From Frondihabitans sp. PAMC 28766 (GTDB taxonomy: Bacteria; Actinomycetota; Actinomycetes; Actinomycetales; Microbacteriaceae), in contig NZ_CP014513.1 of NCBI RefSeq assembly GCF_001577365.1, positions 2,232,001-2,296,000 on the forward strand: a stretch of 64,000 nucleotides of DNA, given 5' to 3'. The position numbers were made by a program, and so were the translations under genes. The notes under the pieces were generated by a model. That model had not been told where the DNA came from. It made no database searches and was given only the letters and a program-made list of their open reading frames with translations. Positions 42,638-59,180 of this stretch are shown here, piece by piece. Numbering within the stretch: position 1 is the stretch's first letter; each line of letters starts with the position of its first letter.

Positions 42638-43606
42638 ATGGACACCGAGCAGGCCCTGAGCCCACAGCAAGGTTTGGCCGCGGTCAAAGCCGCCACCCTC
42701 ATCGAGTCGCTACCGTGGCTTCTCAACTACCGCGACCGGGTCGTCGTCGTGAAGTTCGGCGGCAACGCCATGATCAACGACGACCTCAAGCGCGCCTTCG
42801 CCGAAGACATGGTCTACCTGCGCACCGTGGGTCTGCACCCCGTCGTCGTGCACGGCGGCGGCCCGCAGATCTCGGCCGCTCTCAAGAGGGCCGGGATCGA
42901 GAGCGAGTTCCGCGGCGGCTACCGGGTCACGACGACCGAGGCGATCTCGGTCGTGCGGGACGTCCTCGCCGGCGAGGTCAACGCCGAGATCGTCGACATG
43001 ATGAACGAGCACGGCGACCTCGCGCGCGGCGTCTTCAGCGACGGCACCGACGGCAAGCGGCTCTTCGAAGGCCACGTCCGCGGCGTCGAGGTCGACGGCG
43101 AGCTCTTCGACCTCGGTCACGCCGGCGACATCACCCGTGTCGACCCGACCCGCGTCCTCGCCGAGATCGAGGCGGGGCGCATCCCCGTCGTCTCCTCGAT
43201 AGCCGTGGACGACGCCGATCCTGCTTCCGCTCTCAACGTCAACGCCGATGCGGCGGCCGCGGCCCTCGCCATCGCGCTGCAGGCGTCGAAGCTCATCATG
43301 CTGACCGACGTCCCCGGCCTTTACGCCGACTGGCCGAACCGCGACTCGCTCGTCGCGCTGATCTCGGTCGACGAGCTCACCGAGATGCTGCCGAGCCTCG
43401 AGAGCGGCATGATCCCCAAGATGACCGCCTGCCTCGACGCCGTCGTCGCGGGCGTCGGCGGGGCCACCATCATCGACGGTCGCATCCCGCACTCCATCCT
43501 CCTCGAGATCTTCACCCAGCGCGGTGCGGGCACCGAGGTCATCCCCAACGGGAAGCCCAAGAATCCCGTTGCCATCCAGCACGATCAGAAGAAGGGACAG
43601 TCATGA
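42638..43606 (+). CDS. argB: Acetylglutamate kinase
   Basis: Second step of arginine synthesis, usually the arginine-feedback target. 322 aa. VVVKFGGNAM and VVVHGGGPQIS are the amino-acid kinase nucleotide and substrate motifs; LTDVPGLYADW and GMIPKMTACLDAV lie further on. ATG 42638 is preferred to the adjacent GTG 42635. argD overlaps by ATGA. Confidence 0.97.
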   Translation: MDTEQALSPQQGLAAVKAATLIESLPWLLNYRDRVVVVKFGGNAMINDDLKRAFAEDMVYLRTVGLHPVVVHGGGPQISAALKRAGIESEFRGGYRVTTTEAISVVRDVLAGEVNAEIVDMMNEHGDLARGVFSDGTDGKRLFEGHVRGVEVDGELFDLGHAGDITRVDPTRVLAEIEAGRIPVVSSIAVDDADPASALNVNADAAAAALAIALQASKLIMLTDVPGLYADWPNRDSLVALISVDELTEMLPSLESGMIPKMTACLDAVVAGVGGATIIDGRIPHSILLEIFTQRGAGTEVIPNGKPKNPVAIQHDQKKGQS

Positions 43607-44804
43607 CCACCACCACCCCGACCATCGAAGGAACGTGGCAGCGCCGTTTCGGTGACAGCATCATGAAGTCCCTGTCGACTCCGAAGATCATGCTGGAGCG
43701 CGGCGACGGCTGCTACGTCTGGGACGTCGACGGCAAGAAGTACCTCGACTTCCTCGCCGGCATCGCCGTCAACTCGCTCGGCCACGCCCACCCGGTCGTC
43801 GTCGAGGCTCTGTCGAAGCAGGCCGCGACGCTGATCCACGTCTCCAACTACTTCGCCACGCCGTCGCAGGTCGAGCTGGCCGAGCGCCTCAAGCGCATCA
43901 CCGGTGCGGGCGAGCGCGGCCGGGTCTACTACGGCAACTCCGGCGCCGAGGCCAACGAGGCGGCCTTCAAACTCCTGCGCCTCAACAAGGGCAACGGCCA
44001 GAAGACGCGCATCCTGGCGCTCCAGAACGCCTTCCACGGTCGCACCATGGGATCCCTGGCGCTCACGGGCAAGCCGGCCCTCCGCGAGGCATTCGAGCCG
44101 ATGGTGCCGGGCGTCGAGCACATCGAGACGTCCATCGAGGCTCTCGAGCACGCGTTCGACGACCATGTCGCCGGCATCATCATCGAGCCGATCAAGGGCG
44201 AGGCCGGCGTCGTCGACCTCCCCGAGGGCTTCATCGAGAAAGCCCGCGAGCTCACCGCCAAGCACGGCTCGCTTCTGATCCTCGACGAGATCCAGACCGG
44301 TGTCGGCCGCACGGGCACCTGGTTCACCTTCCAGCAGCTCGGAATCGTTCCGGATGCCATCACCATCGCGAAGGGGATCGCCGGCGGCGTGCCCATCGGC
44401 GCCCTGGTGACCTTCGGCGACACGTCCGACCTGTTCGAGGCGGGTCAGCACGGCTCGACCTTCGGCGGCAACCCGTTCGCGACGACTGCGGCCAACGCGG
44501 TGCTCGGCGAGATCGAGGGCGCCGGCCTCATCGAGAACGCGAAGGTGCGCGGCGAGCAGATCCGCGCCGCCATCGCCGCGATCGACTCTCCGCACGTGAA
44601 GGAGATCCGCGGCCGGGGCCTCCTGATCGGCGTGGGCCTGCACGAAGCCATCGCTCACGAGGTCTCCGACGCGGCTCTCGCAGCCGGCCTCATCATCAAT
44701 GCCGCCAACGACTCCAGCATCCGCATCGCGCCGCCGCTGATCGTCGGCGACGACGAGATCGCCGAGTTCGCCGAGATCTTCGCCTCCGTTCTGAAAGGTC
44801 TCGA

Positions 44805-44808
<4 letters not shown>
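43603..44808 (+). CDS. argD: Acetylornithine aminotransferase
   Basis: PLP-dependent transaminase, 401 aa. YFATPSQVELAERL, YYGNSGAEANEAAFKLLR, LILDEIQTGVGRTG and the PLP lysine in ITIAKGIAGGVPIGAL are visible. The frame is open back to 42604, but that region is argB. ATG overlaps the argB stop. Confidence 0.96.
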
Positions 44809-47174
<2,366 letters not shown>

Positions 47175-47175
<1 letters not shown>

Positions 47176-47300
47176 TGGCTCGCGAGCGCCGGCAGTCGCA
47201 GCACCGCCCGTGGCTGTTCTGGACGATCCTGGTGGTCGCCATCGTCGTGGTGGTCGGCGCGATCATCTACACGGTCGCGACCGGCCAGAAGTTCTTCTAG
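47175..47300 (+). CDS. 41-residue single-span membrane protein
   Basis: Begins at an ATG overlapping the argH stop and encodes a basic head (ARERRQSQHRP), one hydrophobic helix (WLFWTILVVAIVVVVGAIIY) and a short tail. No family recognised. The coupling and clean membrane topology argue that it is real. Confidence 0.6.
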
Positions 47301-47312
47301 AGCCGCAGCTTC

Positions 47313-47906
47313 ATGATCGACCCGCTGGCCCGCCCGGCCCCCGAGGCAGCCCCGTCGCTGCTCGGGGCGGTCTTCCGGGCGGGCCCGGTCGCGATCCGGC
47401 TCACCGAGGTCGAGGCGTACGCGGGCGAGGGGCAGGATCCCGGGTCGCACGCGCACCGAGGCCCGACCCCGCGCACGCGCAGCATGTGGGGCCCTCCCGG
47501 CACGCTCTACGTCTACCTGTCGTACGGCATCCACCGCTGCGTCAACATCGTCTGCGGGCCGGTCGGTTCGCCCTCTGGCGTTCTGCTCCGAGCCGGCGAG
47601 GTCGTCGACGGGCTGGAGGTCGCGCGCTCGCGCCGGCCCGCCTCCCGCGGCGACGTCGACCTGGCCCGGGGCCCCGGCCGCCTGGGCACCGTGCTCGGCG
47701 TCTCGCTCGGCGACGACGGCTCGTCGGTGTCGACGCCCCCGTTCTCGCTGCTGTTCCCGACGCGTCCCAGCGACAGGATTCTGACAGGGCCGCGAGTCGG
47801 TGTGTCCGGTCACGCGGGCACCGACGCGTACTCCTGGCGATTCTTCCTCGACGACCCGACGGTCTCGCCCTACCGCCCGGCCACCGTTCGCCGTCGCCCC
47901 CGGTAA
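47313..47906 (+). CDS. DNA-3-methyladenine glycosylase (AAG/MPG type)
   Basis: 197-aa base-excision repair glycosylase. EVEAYAGEGQDPGSHAHRG and RSMWGPPGTLYVYLSYGIH are the catalytic-region signatures, with the Glu and Tyr residues of the family. Between argH and tyrS in many actinobacteria, as here. Confidence 0.93.
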   Translation: MIDPLARPAPEAAPSLLGAVFRAGPVAIRLTEVEAYAGEGQDPGSHAHRGPTPRTRSMWGPPGTLYVYLSYGIHRCVNIVCGPVGSPSGVLLRAGEVVDGLEVARSRRPASRGDVDLARGPGRLGTVLGVSLGDDGSSVSTPPFSLLFPTRPSDRILTGPRVGVSGHAGTDAYSWRFFLDDPTVSPYRPATVRRRPR

Positions 47907-47909
47907 ACT
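47904..47909 (+). promoter_or_regulatory. Predicted -10 box of leaderless tyrS
   Basis: TAAACT ends six bases before GTG 47916 and overlaps the stop codon of the glycosylase gene. Confidence 0.45.
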
Positions 47910-47915
47910 CACGGT

Positions 47916-49229
47916 GTGACGAGTCAGACGACGGCCGACATCCTGGCCTCCCAAGCGAACGATCCGACCTTCGACAACGTCTGGGACGAGATCGTGTATC
48001 GCGGGCTGGTGCACGTCTCGACCGATGCGGAGGCTCTGCGCGAGCTGCTCGGCGGCGACCCGATCACGTTCTACTGCGGATTCGACCCGACAGCGCCGAG
48101 CCTGCACCTCGGCAACCTCGTGCAGCTGCTCCTGATGCGGCGCCTGCAACTCGCCGGCCACAAACCGTTGGGTCTCGTCGGCGGCTCGACCGGCCTCATC
48201 GGCGATCCGCGGCCCACGGCAGAGCGCACGTTGAAGACTCGCGAGCAGACGGCCGAATGGGTCGAGCGCATCCGGGTGCACGTGACGAAGTTCCTCGAAC
48301 CGTCGGGCCACAACGGCCTCCGGGTGGTCAACAACCTCGACTGGACCGAACCGCTCAGCGCCATCGAGTTCTTACGTGACATCGGCAAGAACTTCCGTGT
48401 GAACACCATGATCAAGAAAGACGCCGTCAGTGCGCGGCTGAACTCGGACGCGGGCATCAGCTACACCGAGTTCAGCTACCAGATCCTGCAGGGGCTCGAC
48501 TACCGAGAGCTCTACCGCGCCTACGACTGCGTGCTGCAGACCGGGGGCAGCGACCAGTGGGGCAACCTCACGAGTGGCACCGAGCTGATCCGGCGGTCCG
48601 AGGGGGTGTCCGTGCATGCCATCGGAACGCCGCTGATCACCAACTCCGACGGCACGAAGTTCGGCAAGAGCGAAGGCAACGCCATCTGGCTCGACCCGTC
48701 GATGACATCGCCGTACGCGTTCTACCAGTTCTGGCTCAACTCCGACGATGCCGATGTGATCGAGCGGCTCAAGATCTTCACGTTCTTGAGCCGTGCCGAG
48801 ATCGACGAGCTCGCCTCGGCGGTGGAGTCACGACCGTTCGCGCGTGAAGCCCAGAAGCGACTCGCCCTCGAGGTGACCGCACTGGTGCACGGAGCCGAGG
48901 CGGCGCAGGCTGCCATCGATGCCTCGGCTGCGCTGTTCGGGCAGGGCGACCTCGCCGTGCTGCCGGTCGACGTGCTCGAAGCGGCGATCGCCGAGTTGCC
49001 GCACGCATCGATCGATGCGACGACGACGGTGTCGCAGGCCCTGGTGGCCACGGGGTTGGTCGCGTCCCTGGGCGCAGCTCGCCGTGCCGCCGCCGAGGGC
49101 GGCGTCTACGTCAACAACGAGCGAGTATCTGACGAGGCGACTCCGATCTCTAGTCTCGTTCTCGGTGGTGGGCACGCAGTGCTGCGGCGAGGCAAGAAGA
49201 CCCTGGCCGGCGTCACCCTCGCCCCCTGA
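47916..49229 (+). CDS. tyrS: Tyrosine--tRNA ligase
   Basis: Class I synthetase, 437 aa. HIGH-like motif PSLHLGNLV (about residue 50), the KMSKS-like KFGKSEGNAIW (about 247) and a C-terminal S4 RNA-binding domain (about 370-430, ARRAAAEGGVYVNNERV). The GTG start is supported by the -10 spacing. Confidence 0.97.
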   Translation: MTSQTTADILASQANDPTFDNVWDEIVYRGLVHVSTDAEALRELLGGDPITFYCGFDPTAPSLHLGNLVQLLLMRRLQLAGHKPLGLVGGSTGLIGDPRPTAERTLKTREQTAEWVERIRVHVTKFLEPSGHNGLRVVNNLDWTEPLSAIEFLRDIGKNFRVNTMIKKDAVSARLNSDAGISYTEFSYQILQGLDYRELYRAYDCVLQTGGSDQWGNLTSGTELIRRSEGVSVHAIGTPLITNSDGTKFGKSEGNAIWLDPSMTSPYAFYQFWLNSDDADVIERLKIFTFLSRAEIDELASAVESRPFAREAQKRLALEVTALVHGAEAAQAAIDASAALFGQGDLAVLPVDVLEAAIAELPHASIDATTTVSQALVATGLVASLGAARRAAAEGGVYVNNERVSDEATPISSLVLGGGHAVLRRGKKTLAGVTLAP

Positions 49230-49253
49230 CCCGCGCGATTCCGGGCGGTCAGG
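49225..49253 (+). terminator. Stem-loop at the tyrS 3' end
   Basis: CCTGACC (overlapping the stop codon) pairs with GGTCAGG at 49247-49253; inner G/C pairs are possible. No T tract. Confidence 0.5.
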
Positions 49254-49382
49254 ATGCGACACGCCCGGGATGCGAGCAGGATTTGCCCCGACCCCGGGCC
49301 GCCCGTATTGTTTCTACCTGTCACCCCAAAGGAACGGCAAGCCCGGGCCTCAAGCGGGGACATCCTCTCCCTTCTTCCTCAC

Positions 49383-49411
49383 TTGTGAGTCGAAGGGGTT
49401 GTGAGTAGGAT
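49383..49411 (+). promoter_or_regulatory. Candidate rrn promoter P1
   Basis: TTGTGA (49383-49388), 17-base spacer, TAGGAT (49406-49411). It lies about 380 bases upstream of the 16S gene, ahead of a second better promoter. Confidence 0.5.
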
Positions 49412-49497
49412 TGCAAGTCTTCACCCTCTGGTTCACACCAGATGCTGACGGCCTTTGGGCCAGCGGAAGTCTAGTCGGACATCGTGTTTCACACGGT

Positions 49498-49526
49498 TTG
49501 ACAGGGCCCGACAGGGTGGATAAGGT
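49498..49526 (+). promoter_or_regulatory. rrn promoter P2
   Basis: Perfect -35 TTGACA (49498-49503), 17-base spacer and -10 TAAGGT (49521-49526). This is the strongest promoter-like sequence in the window, as expected for an rRNA operon. Confidence 0.85.
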
Positions 49527-49788
49527 TTCAAAGTTGCCTCCGACGAAGTCCTGCTGGTCAGGGTGGGTTTGGGGTGCGTTTGGTCCTTGAGAACTCAACA
49601 GCGTGCACATTGTCAAATGCCAATTTATACCTCGGCATCTGGGTTTACTGTTTCTCCTTTGGAGTTGTGGTGTCTGGGTGTTGGGTTTCTTTGAGATTGA
49701 ATGGACAACAATCGTCAGATTGTTTTGTTCTTTTGGTCAGCATCAAACTTGCTGCCATCTGCTTTTGGGTGGGTGGTGGTGTTTTTCT
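49527..49788 (+). other. rRNA leader with processing arm
   Basis: Transcribed leader without a gene; it is markedly T-rich. 49582-49607 (GGTCCTTGAGAACTCAACAG and the next six bases GCGTGCAC-wards) is nearly complementary to 51527-51553 beyond the 16S gene, so the two form the pre-16S RNase III stem. Confidence 0.65.
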
Positions 49789-54968
<5,180 letters not shown>

Positions 54969-55175
54969 ACACCCCAACCCCTTCGTTCTGCGGGTTGGGC
55001 GGTGATGTTCGCGTCCACTATGTGGTTCCCGGAAAACGGTCGGACCGACCGTTGCACGGAACAGAAAACACAACAGAATCAGAAAATACAACAGAAGACA
55101 GAGCTATGTGTCGTGTGAACGACGCAGCCTGGAACACAGACTTCGTACCGGCGCACCGCGCACGTTACGACCTAG
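54969..55175 (+). other. 23S-5S spacer with processing stems
   Basis: CCCAACCC (54973-54980) pairs with GGGTTGGG (54992-54999). 55004-55024 is nearly complementary to 51663-51681 upstream of 23S, forming the pre-23S stem. No gene. Confidence 0.65.
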
Positions 55176-55296
55176 TGTTTCGGCGGCCATAGCGAGAGGG
55201 AAACGCCCGGTCACATTCCGAACCCGGAAGCTAAGACTCTCAGCGCCGATGGTACTGCAAGGGGGACCTTGTGGGAGAGTAGGACACCGCCGGACT
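55176..55296 (+). rRNA. rrf: 5S ribosomal RNA
   Basis: About 121 bases. TTTCGGCGGCCATAGCGAGA, AACGCCCGGTCACATTCCGA and GGAGAGTAGGACACCGCCGG are typical, and the two ends pair. Ends are approximate. Confidence 0.95.
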
Positions 55297-55330
55297 CACC
55301 TTCGCTCCACCAACTGGTGCAGCACCAGCA

Positions 55331-55358
55331 AAGGCCACCCCACACGGGTGGCCTTTTC
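55331..55358 (+). terminator. Rho-independent terminator of the rrn operon
   Basis: AAGGCCACCC pairs with GGGTGGCCTT around CACAC and runs into TTTT. Confidence 0.92.
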
Positions 55359-55494
55359 TGCGTTTAAGCGCCGTTGAGACGGCCTGTTAGTCTGTGGGGA
55401 CAACACCACAGCAGGCCCCGCCGACGACCATCGGCACCCCGGCAGACATCGACGCACGGCCGACCGTGCGCCCACAGATTTTGAGGAGCACCCC

Positions 55495-57126
55495 GTGAGC
55501 GATCGCGATGACGACAACGAGAAGCGTCCGCGCGACCGCGACGGCGGATCCGACAGCAATAGGGGTGACAGCGGGCCCGCACGTGGCCGTGGTGAGAGAC
55601 CAGACGGTGGTCGACCCGGCCGCGACGGTTCGCCGGCACGCGGCAGCCGACCGCCCTACAACCGCGGTGGCGACAACCGCGGTGGCGACAACCGCGGTGG
55701 CGACGACCGGCGCCCGGGCGACCGCAACGACCGAGGGGGGGAGCGCACATGGAGCCCTCGGCCGCCCAGGGGAGGGTCCGACCGACCTGCGCGCCCGTGG
55801 CAGGATCGCCCCGCCAACGGCCGTCCCTCCGGCGACCGCCCGGCATCGTCACGCCCTCCCCGCGGAGACGGCCCCTCGGGCGCGCCACGCGGTGGCTACC
55901 GTGACCGTCCCGAGGAGGGTCGACCGCAGCGCGGCCGGCCGGCTTCCGATCGTCCGTCTGGCAGCCGTCCCCGTGACGACCGCGCGAGCGGCGGGCGTCC
56001 GCCGACGAGTCGCCCCGGCACAGGTCGACCTTCAACGGGCCGCCCCAACGGCGACCGCCCTGGGACGGGTCGCTCTGACGGCGACCGCCCCGGCTACGAC
56101 CGTCCCGGCTACGACCGTCCGCGAAGCGGCTCCCCGCGCTCAGGCGGCCCCCGCTCCGAACGGCCCGGCTCGGACCGGCCCGGCTCCGATCGCGGCTCGC
56201 GTTCGGGCCGTGACTCTCGCGACGGCGGAGGGCAGTGGGAGGACCGTGACCCGCTGGGCCTGCGCTCCGTCCGACCCCGGCAGTTCGAGCCGCACCTGCC
56301 CGACGAGATCGAACCGCGGCAGCTCGACAAGGTGGCCCGCGCCGAGCTGAAGACACTGAGCAAAGAGAACGCCGACTTCGTGGCGCGTCACCTCGTGATG
56401 GCAGGGCAGGTGATCGACGAGGATCCTGCGCTCGCTCACCAGCACGCCCAGGCTGCCGGTCGTCGCGCCGGCCGCATCGCCGTCGTCCGCGAGACGATAG
56501 CCATCACTGCCTACGCCCTCGAGGACTACGCGTTGACGCTGCGCGAACTGCGCACCTACCGCCGCATCTCGGGCCGCAACGACCAACTGCCTCTCATGGT
56601 CGACAGTGAGCGTGGTCTCGAGCGCCCGGATCGTGCTCTCGAGCTCGGCCGCTCGGTCGACATCGAGACGCTCGAGGTGCCGGTGCGGGTGTCGCTCGCG
56701 ATCGCCATGTCGGGTGCGCGGCTCGACCTCGGCCAGACGGACGTCGCTCTCCGCGAGCTCGAGATTCCGCAGCTGGATCGCACCCGCGCCTACGGTTACA
56801 GCCCCGACCTCTTCGACGCCTACGGCACCGTGCTCGAAGAGCTCGAGCGCGCCGACGAGGCGGCCGACTGGTTCGCCCTGGCCCGCCGGGCCCGTGCGGC
56901 ACTGAACACCCTGGACATCGAGGAGGACCGTGAAACTGTCGAGATCGTGGAAGAAGAGCTCGAAGGGTTCGACGGAGACGACGTCGCCCTCGACGACGAG
57001 CTCAGCGGAGACGGCGAGCCCGCAGCCGAGCTCGGCGATGAGCCCGACGAGCCCGACGAGCCCGACGAGCCCGCAGCGCCCGGAGAACCCGAAGAGTCCG
57101 ACGAAGGCGACGAGCCCCGCGAGTGA
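55495..57126 (+). CDS. Arg/Gly/Asp-rich protein with TPR-like helical domain
   Basis: 543 aa from GTG 55495. Residues 1 to about 245 are an extreme Arg/Gly/Asp/Pro low-complexity region, including three copies of NRGGD encoded by a 15-bp DNA repeat (55660-55704). About 255-485 is helical and TPR-like (RHLVMAGQVIDEDPALAHQH, LRELRTYRRISGRNDQLPL, DAYGTVLEELERADEAADWF). The C-terminus is very acidic with DEP repeats. It precedes the HAD phosphatase/tlyA/nadK cluster in many actinobacteria. RGG-like tails often bind RNA; that role here is inference. Confidence 0.88.
   Translation: MSDRDDDNEKRPRDRDGGSDSNRGDSGPARGRGERPDGGRPGRDGSPARGSRPPYNRGGDNRGGDNRGGDDRRPGDRNDRGGERTWSPRPPRGGSDRPARPWQDRPANGRPSGDRPASSRPPRGDGPSGAPRGGYRDRPEEGRPQRGRPASDRPSGSRPRDDRASGGRPPTSRPGTGRPSTGRPNGDRPGTGRSDGDRPGYDRPGYDRPRSGSPRSGGPRSERPGSDRPGSDRGSRSGRDSRDGGGQWEDRDPLGLRSVRPRQFEPHLPDEIEPRQLDKVARAELKTLSKENADFVARHLVMAGQVIDEDPALAHQHAQAAGRRAGRIAVVRETIAITAYALEDYALTLRELRTYRRISGRNDQLPLMVDSERGLERPDRALELGRSVDIETLEVPVRVSLAIAMSGARLDLGQTDVALRELEIPQLDRTRAYGYSPDLFDAYGTVLEELERADEAADWFALARRARAALNTLDIEEDRETVEIVEEELEGFDGDDVALDDELSGDGEPAAELGDEPDEPDEPDEPAAPGEPEESDEGDEPRE
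55660..55704 (+). repeat. Three tandem 15-bp coding repeats
   Basis: AACCGCGGTGGCGAC occurs three times in a row (55660, 55675, 55690), encoding Asn-Arg-Gly-Gly-Asp units. Confidence 0.95.
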
Positions 57127-58123
57127 GTCGCGCCGCCTGCTCGATGGCGTCGACGTCATCTTGACGGATCTGGACGGTGTGGTCTACACAGGGCGCAACG
57201 CCGTCCCGCACGCCGTCGAGAGCCTCAATCAGGCGGCCGAGCACATCCGCATCGGCTACATCACCAACAACGCCTCGCGCACGGCCGAGACCGTCGCCGC
57301 GCAGCTGAGCGGCTTCGGGCTGACGGTCTCGGGCGACGACGTCGTCACGTCTCCGCAGGCGGCGATCCGCCTTCTCGTCGACCTGGTACCGAAGGGCTCG
57401 TCGATCCTCGTGGTCGGCGGCGACGGGCTGACGAGCGTTGTCGAGTCGGCAGGATTCGAAGTGGTGCGGTCGGCCGACGACAAGCCGGCCGCCGTCGTGC
57501 AGGGATTCGCACCCGAGGTCGGCTGGAAGGACCTCGCGGAGGCCTCGTTCGCCCTCGCCGAAGACATCCCGTGGGTGGCGACGAACCAGGACTGGACGAT
57601 CCCGCAGGAGCGCGGCATCGCCCCCGGCAACGGCACGCTGGTCTCGGCCGTGCACACTGCCGTCGGCAAGCTGCCGACCGTCGCCGGCAAGCCCGAGAAG
57701 GCGATCTTCGACGCCGCGGTCGAGCGCTTCGGTGCGAAGCACCCGATCTTCATCGGCGACCGTCTCGACACCGACGTCGTCGGAGCAAACAAGGCCGGCA
57801 TCCCCTCCGTGCTCGTGCTGACGGGCATCGACAAGGCCAAGCAGGTGCTCGCGGCCCCCGAAGGCAGCCGACCCGACTTCGTCCTGGAAGACCTGCGTCA
57901 GCTCCACGAGGAGTACCCCGCGACGACCGAGAGCGCAGGATCACAGGGCGCTCGTGTGTTCACGGTCGGCGCCTCCAGCGTCGCACTGCGTGGCAACCGC
58001 GTGGTGATCGTCGAGGCGGGCACCTCGCCGACCGACCTGCTGCGAGCGGGGGCGGCTGCCGTGTGGGGGAGCGGTCTGATGATCTGGGGGCTCGACGTCG
58101 ACTCGGGCCTGTACGAGAAGTAG
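57038..58123 (+). CDS. HAD-superfamily (NagD-like, IIA) hydrolase
   Basis: Predicted sugar- or nucleotide-phosphate phosphatase. HAD motif I is ILTDLDGVVYTG, motif II lies in GYITNNASRTAETVA, motif III/IV in KPEKAIFDAAVERF and IFIGDRLDTDVVGANKAGIP. About 70 extra C-terminal residues follow the HAD core. The only conventional start before the domain is ATG 57038, inside the acidic 3' end of the preceding gene, giving an improbable (Ser-Pro-Thr) repeat leader; CTG 57137 is an alternative. The function call is firmer than the start. Confidence 0.85.
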   Translation: MSPTSPTSPTSPQRPENPKSPTKATSPASESRRLLDGVDVILTDLDGVVYTGRNAVPHAVESLNQAAEHIRIGYITNNASRTAETVAAQLSGFGLTVSGDDVVTSPQAAIRLLVDLVPKGSSILVVGGDGLTSVVESAGFEVVRSADDKPAAVVQGFAPEVGWKDLAEASFALAEDIPWVATNQDWTIPQERGIAPGNGTLVSAVHTAVGKLPTVAGKPEKAIFDAAVERFGAKHPIFIGDRLDTDVVGANKAGIPSVLVLTGIDKAKQVLAAPEGSRPDFVLEDLRQLHEEYPATTESAGSQGARVFTVGASSVALRGNRVVIVEAGTSPTDLLRAGAAAVWGSGLMIWGLDVDSGLYEK

Positions 58124-58206
58124 GGCTGCACGCGAGGGAGGTCGGCTCGCGAGCCTGTGGAGAGTCGACCGCCGCTGTCGGCGGCCTCCGTTAGTGTGGC
58201 TTGATC

Positions 58207-58356
58207 ATGGCAGAAGACAACGACACGGTCGACGGGCTGATCTCGCGGCTGAACGTCATCGACGGGCAGCCGCTCGATCAGCGTGCGACCGCGTTCGCGC
58301 AGATCCACGACGAGCTGCGTGCCGCTCTCGACGACCCCGGGTCCACCGCGCGTTGA
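58207..58356 (+). CDS. 49-residue conserved small protein between HAD hydrolase and tlyA
   Basis: ATG 58207 encodes an acidic helical 49-aa protein (VDGLISRLNVIDGQPLDQRA, FAQIHDELRAALDD). A TAGTGT hexamer (58192-58197) lies nine bases upstream and may be the promoter for the tlyA-nadK-recN run. The stop overlaps the tlyA TTG as TTGA. Similar small genes sit here in other actinobacteria, as I recall. Function unknown. Confidence 0.7.
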   Translation: MAEDNDTVDGLISRLNVIDGQPLDQRATAFAQIHDELRAALDDPGSTAR

Positions 58357-59177
58357 GTTCTGACTCTCCGGCGGCCGGTGGCGCAGAGCGGCTCGACGTC
58401 GCGCTCACCTCGCGAGGTCTGGCCCGATCGCGAACCCACGCCCATCGCATCCTGGCCGACGGCCTCGTGACGGTCGACGGCCGGCCCGTGCTCAAGGCCT
58501 CGTCGCCGACGCGCGCGTCGCAGACCATCGAGGTCGCGGGGCTCGACCACTACGTCAGCCGCGCGGCCCATAAGCTCGTGGGCGCGCTCGACGAGTTCGG
58601 GGTCGACCCGCGCGGCCGGGCCGCTCTCGACGTGGGCGCCTCGACCGGCGGCTTCACGCAGGTGCTGCTCGAGCGCGGCGCCTCGTCGGTCGTGGCCCTC
58701 GACGTGGGCCACGCGCAGCTCGCCCCCGCGATCCGCAGCGACTCGCGGGTGACGACTGTCGAAGGCGTCAACGCCCGCTATCTCACGGCCGAGCAGCTCA
58801 CCTCGCTCGCGCCGGCCCGAGCCGACATCGATCTGGTCGTCGGCGACCTCTCGTTCATCTCGCTGCCCCTGGTGCTTCCGGCGCTGGTCGCGAGCGTGCC
58901 GGCCGGCGCCGACTTCGTGCTGCTCGTCAAGCCGCAGTTCGAGGTGGGTCGCCAGGGCATCCGCGAGGGCATCGTGCACGACCAGCGGCTGCGGGCCGAC
59001 GCGGTCACCGGTGTGCTCTGGGCGGCGCACGACTTGGGGCTCGGCACCCTCGGGGTCTCGCCGTCGCCGATCGTCGGTACGAACGGCAACCGCGAGTACA
59101 GCATCCATCTCGCGGCCGGGCGGGGCGTGAATCCGACAGAATGGATCACACGGGTCGACGACATGACAGGAGGGTGA
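58353..59177 (+). CDS. tlyA: TlyA-family rRNA 2'-O-methyltransferase/hemolysin
   Basis: 274 aa. N-terminal S4 RNA-binding domain (LDVALTSRGLARSRTHAHRI, about 10-70) and a FtsJ-like methyltransferase domain with SAM motif DVGASTGGFTQVLLERGA and LLVKPQFEVGRQG. In mycobacteria TlyA methylates 16S and 23S rRNA at capreomycin-binding sites. The TTG start is coupled to the small upstream gene. nadK follows immediately. Confidence 0.94.
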   Translation: MSSDSPAAGGAERLDVALTSRGLARSRTHAHRILADGLVTVDGRPVLKASSPTRASQTIEVAGLDHYVSRAAHKLVGALDEFGVDPRGRAALDVGASTGGFTQVLLERGASSVVALDVGHAQLAPAIRSDSRVTTVEGVNARYLTAEQLTSLAPARADIDLVVGDLSFISLPLVLPALVASVPAGADFVLLVKPQFEVGRQGIREGIVHDQRLRADAVTGVLWAAHDLGLGTLGVSPSPIVGTNGNREYSIHLAAGRGVNPTEWITRVDDMTGG

Positions 59178-59180
59178 GCC

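Noticed and set aside
55660..55704. CRISPR-like short repeats
   Set aside because: Units are 15 bp, directly adjacent with no spacers, and in frame inside a coding region.
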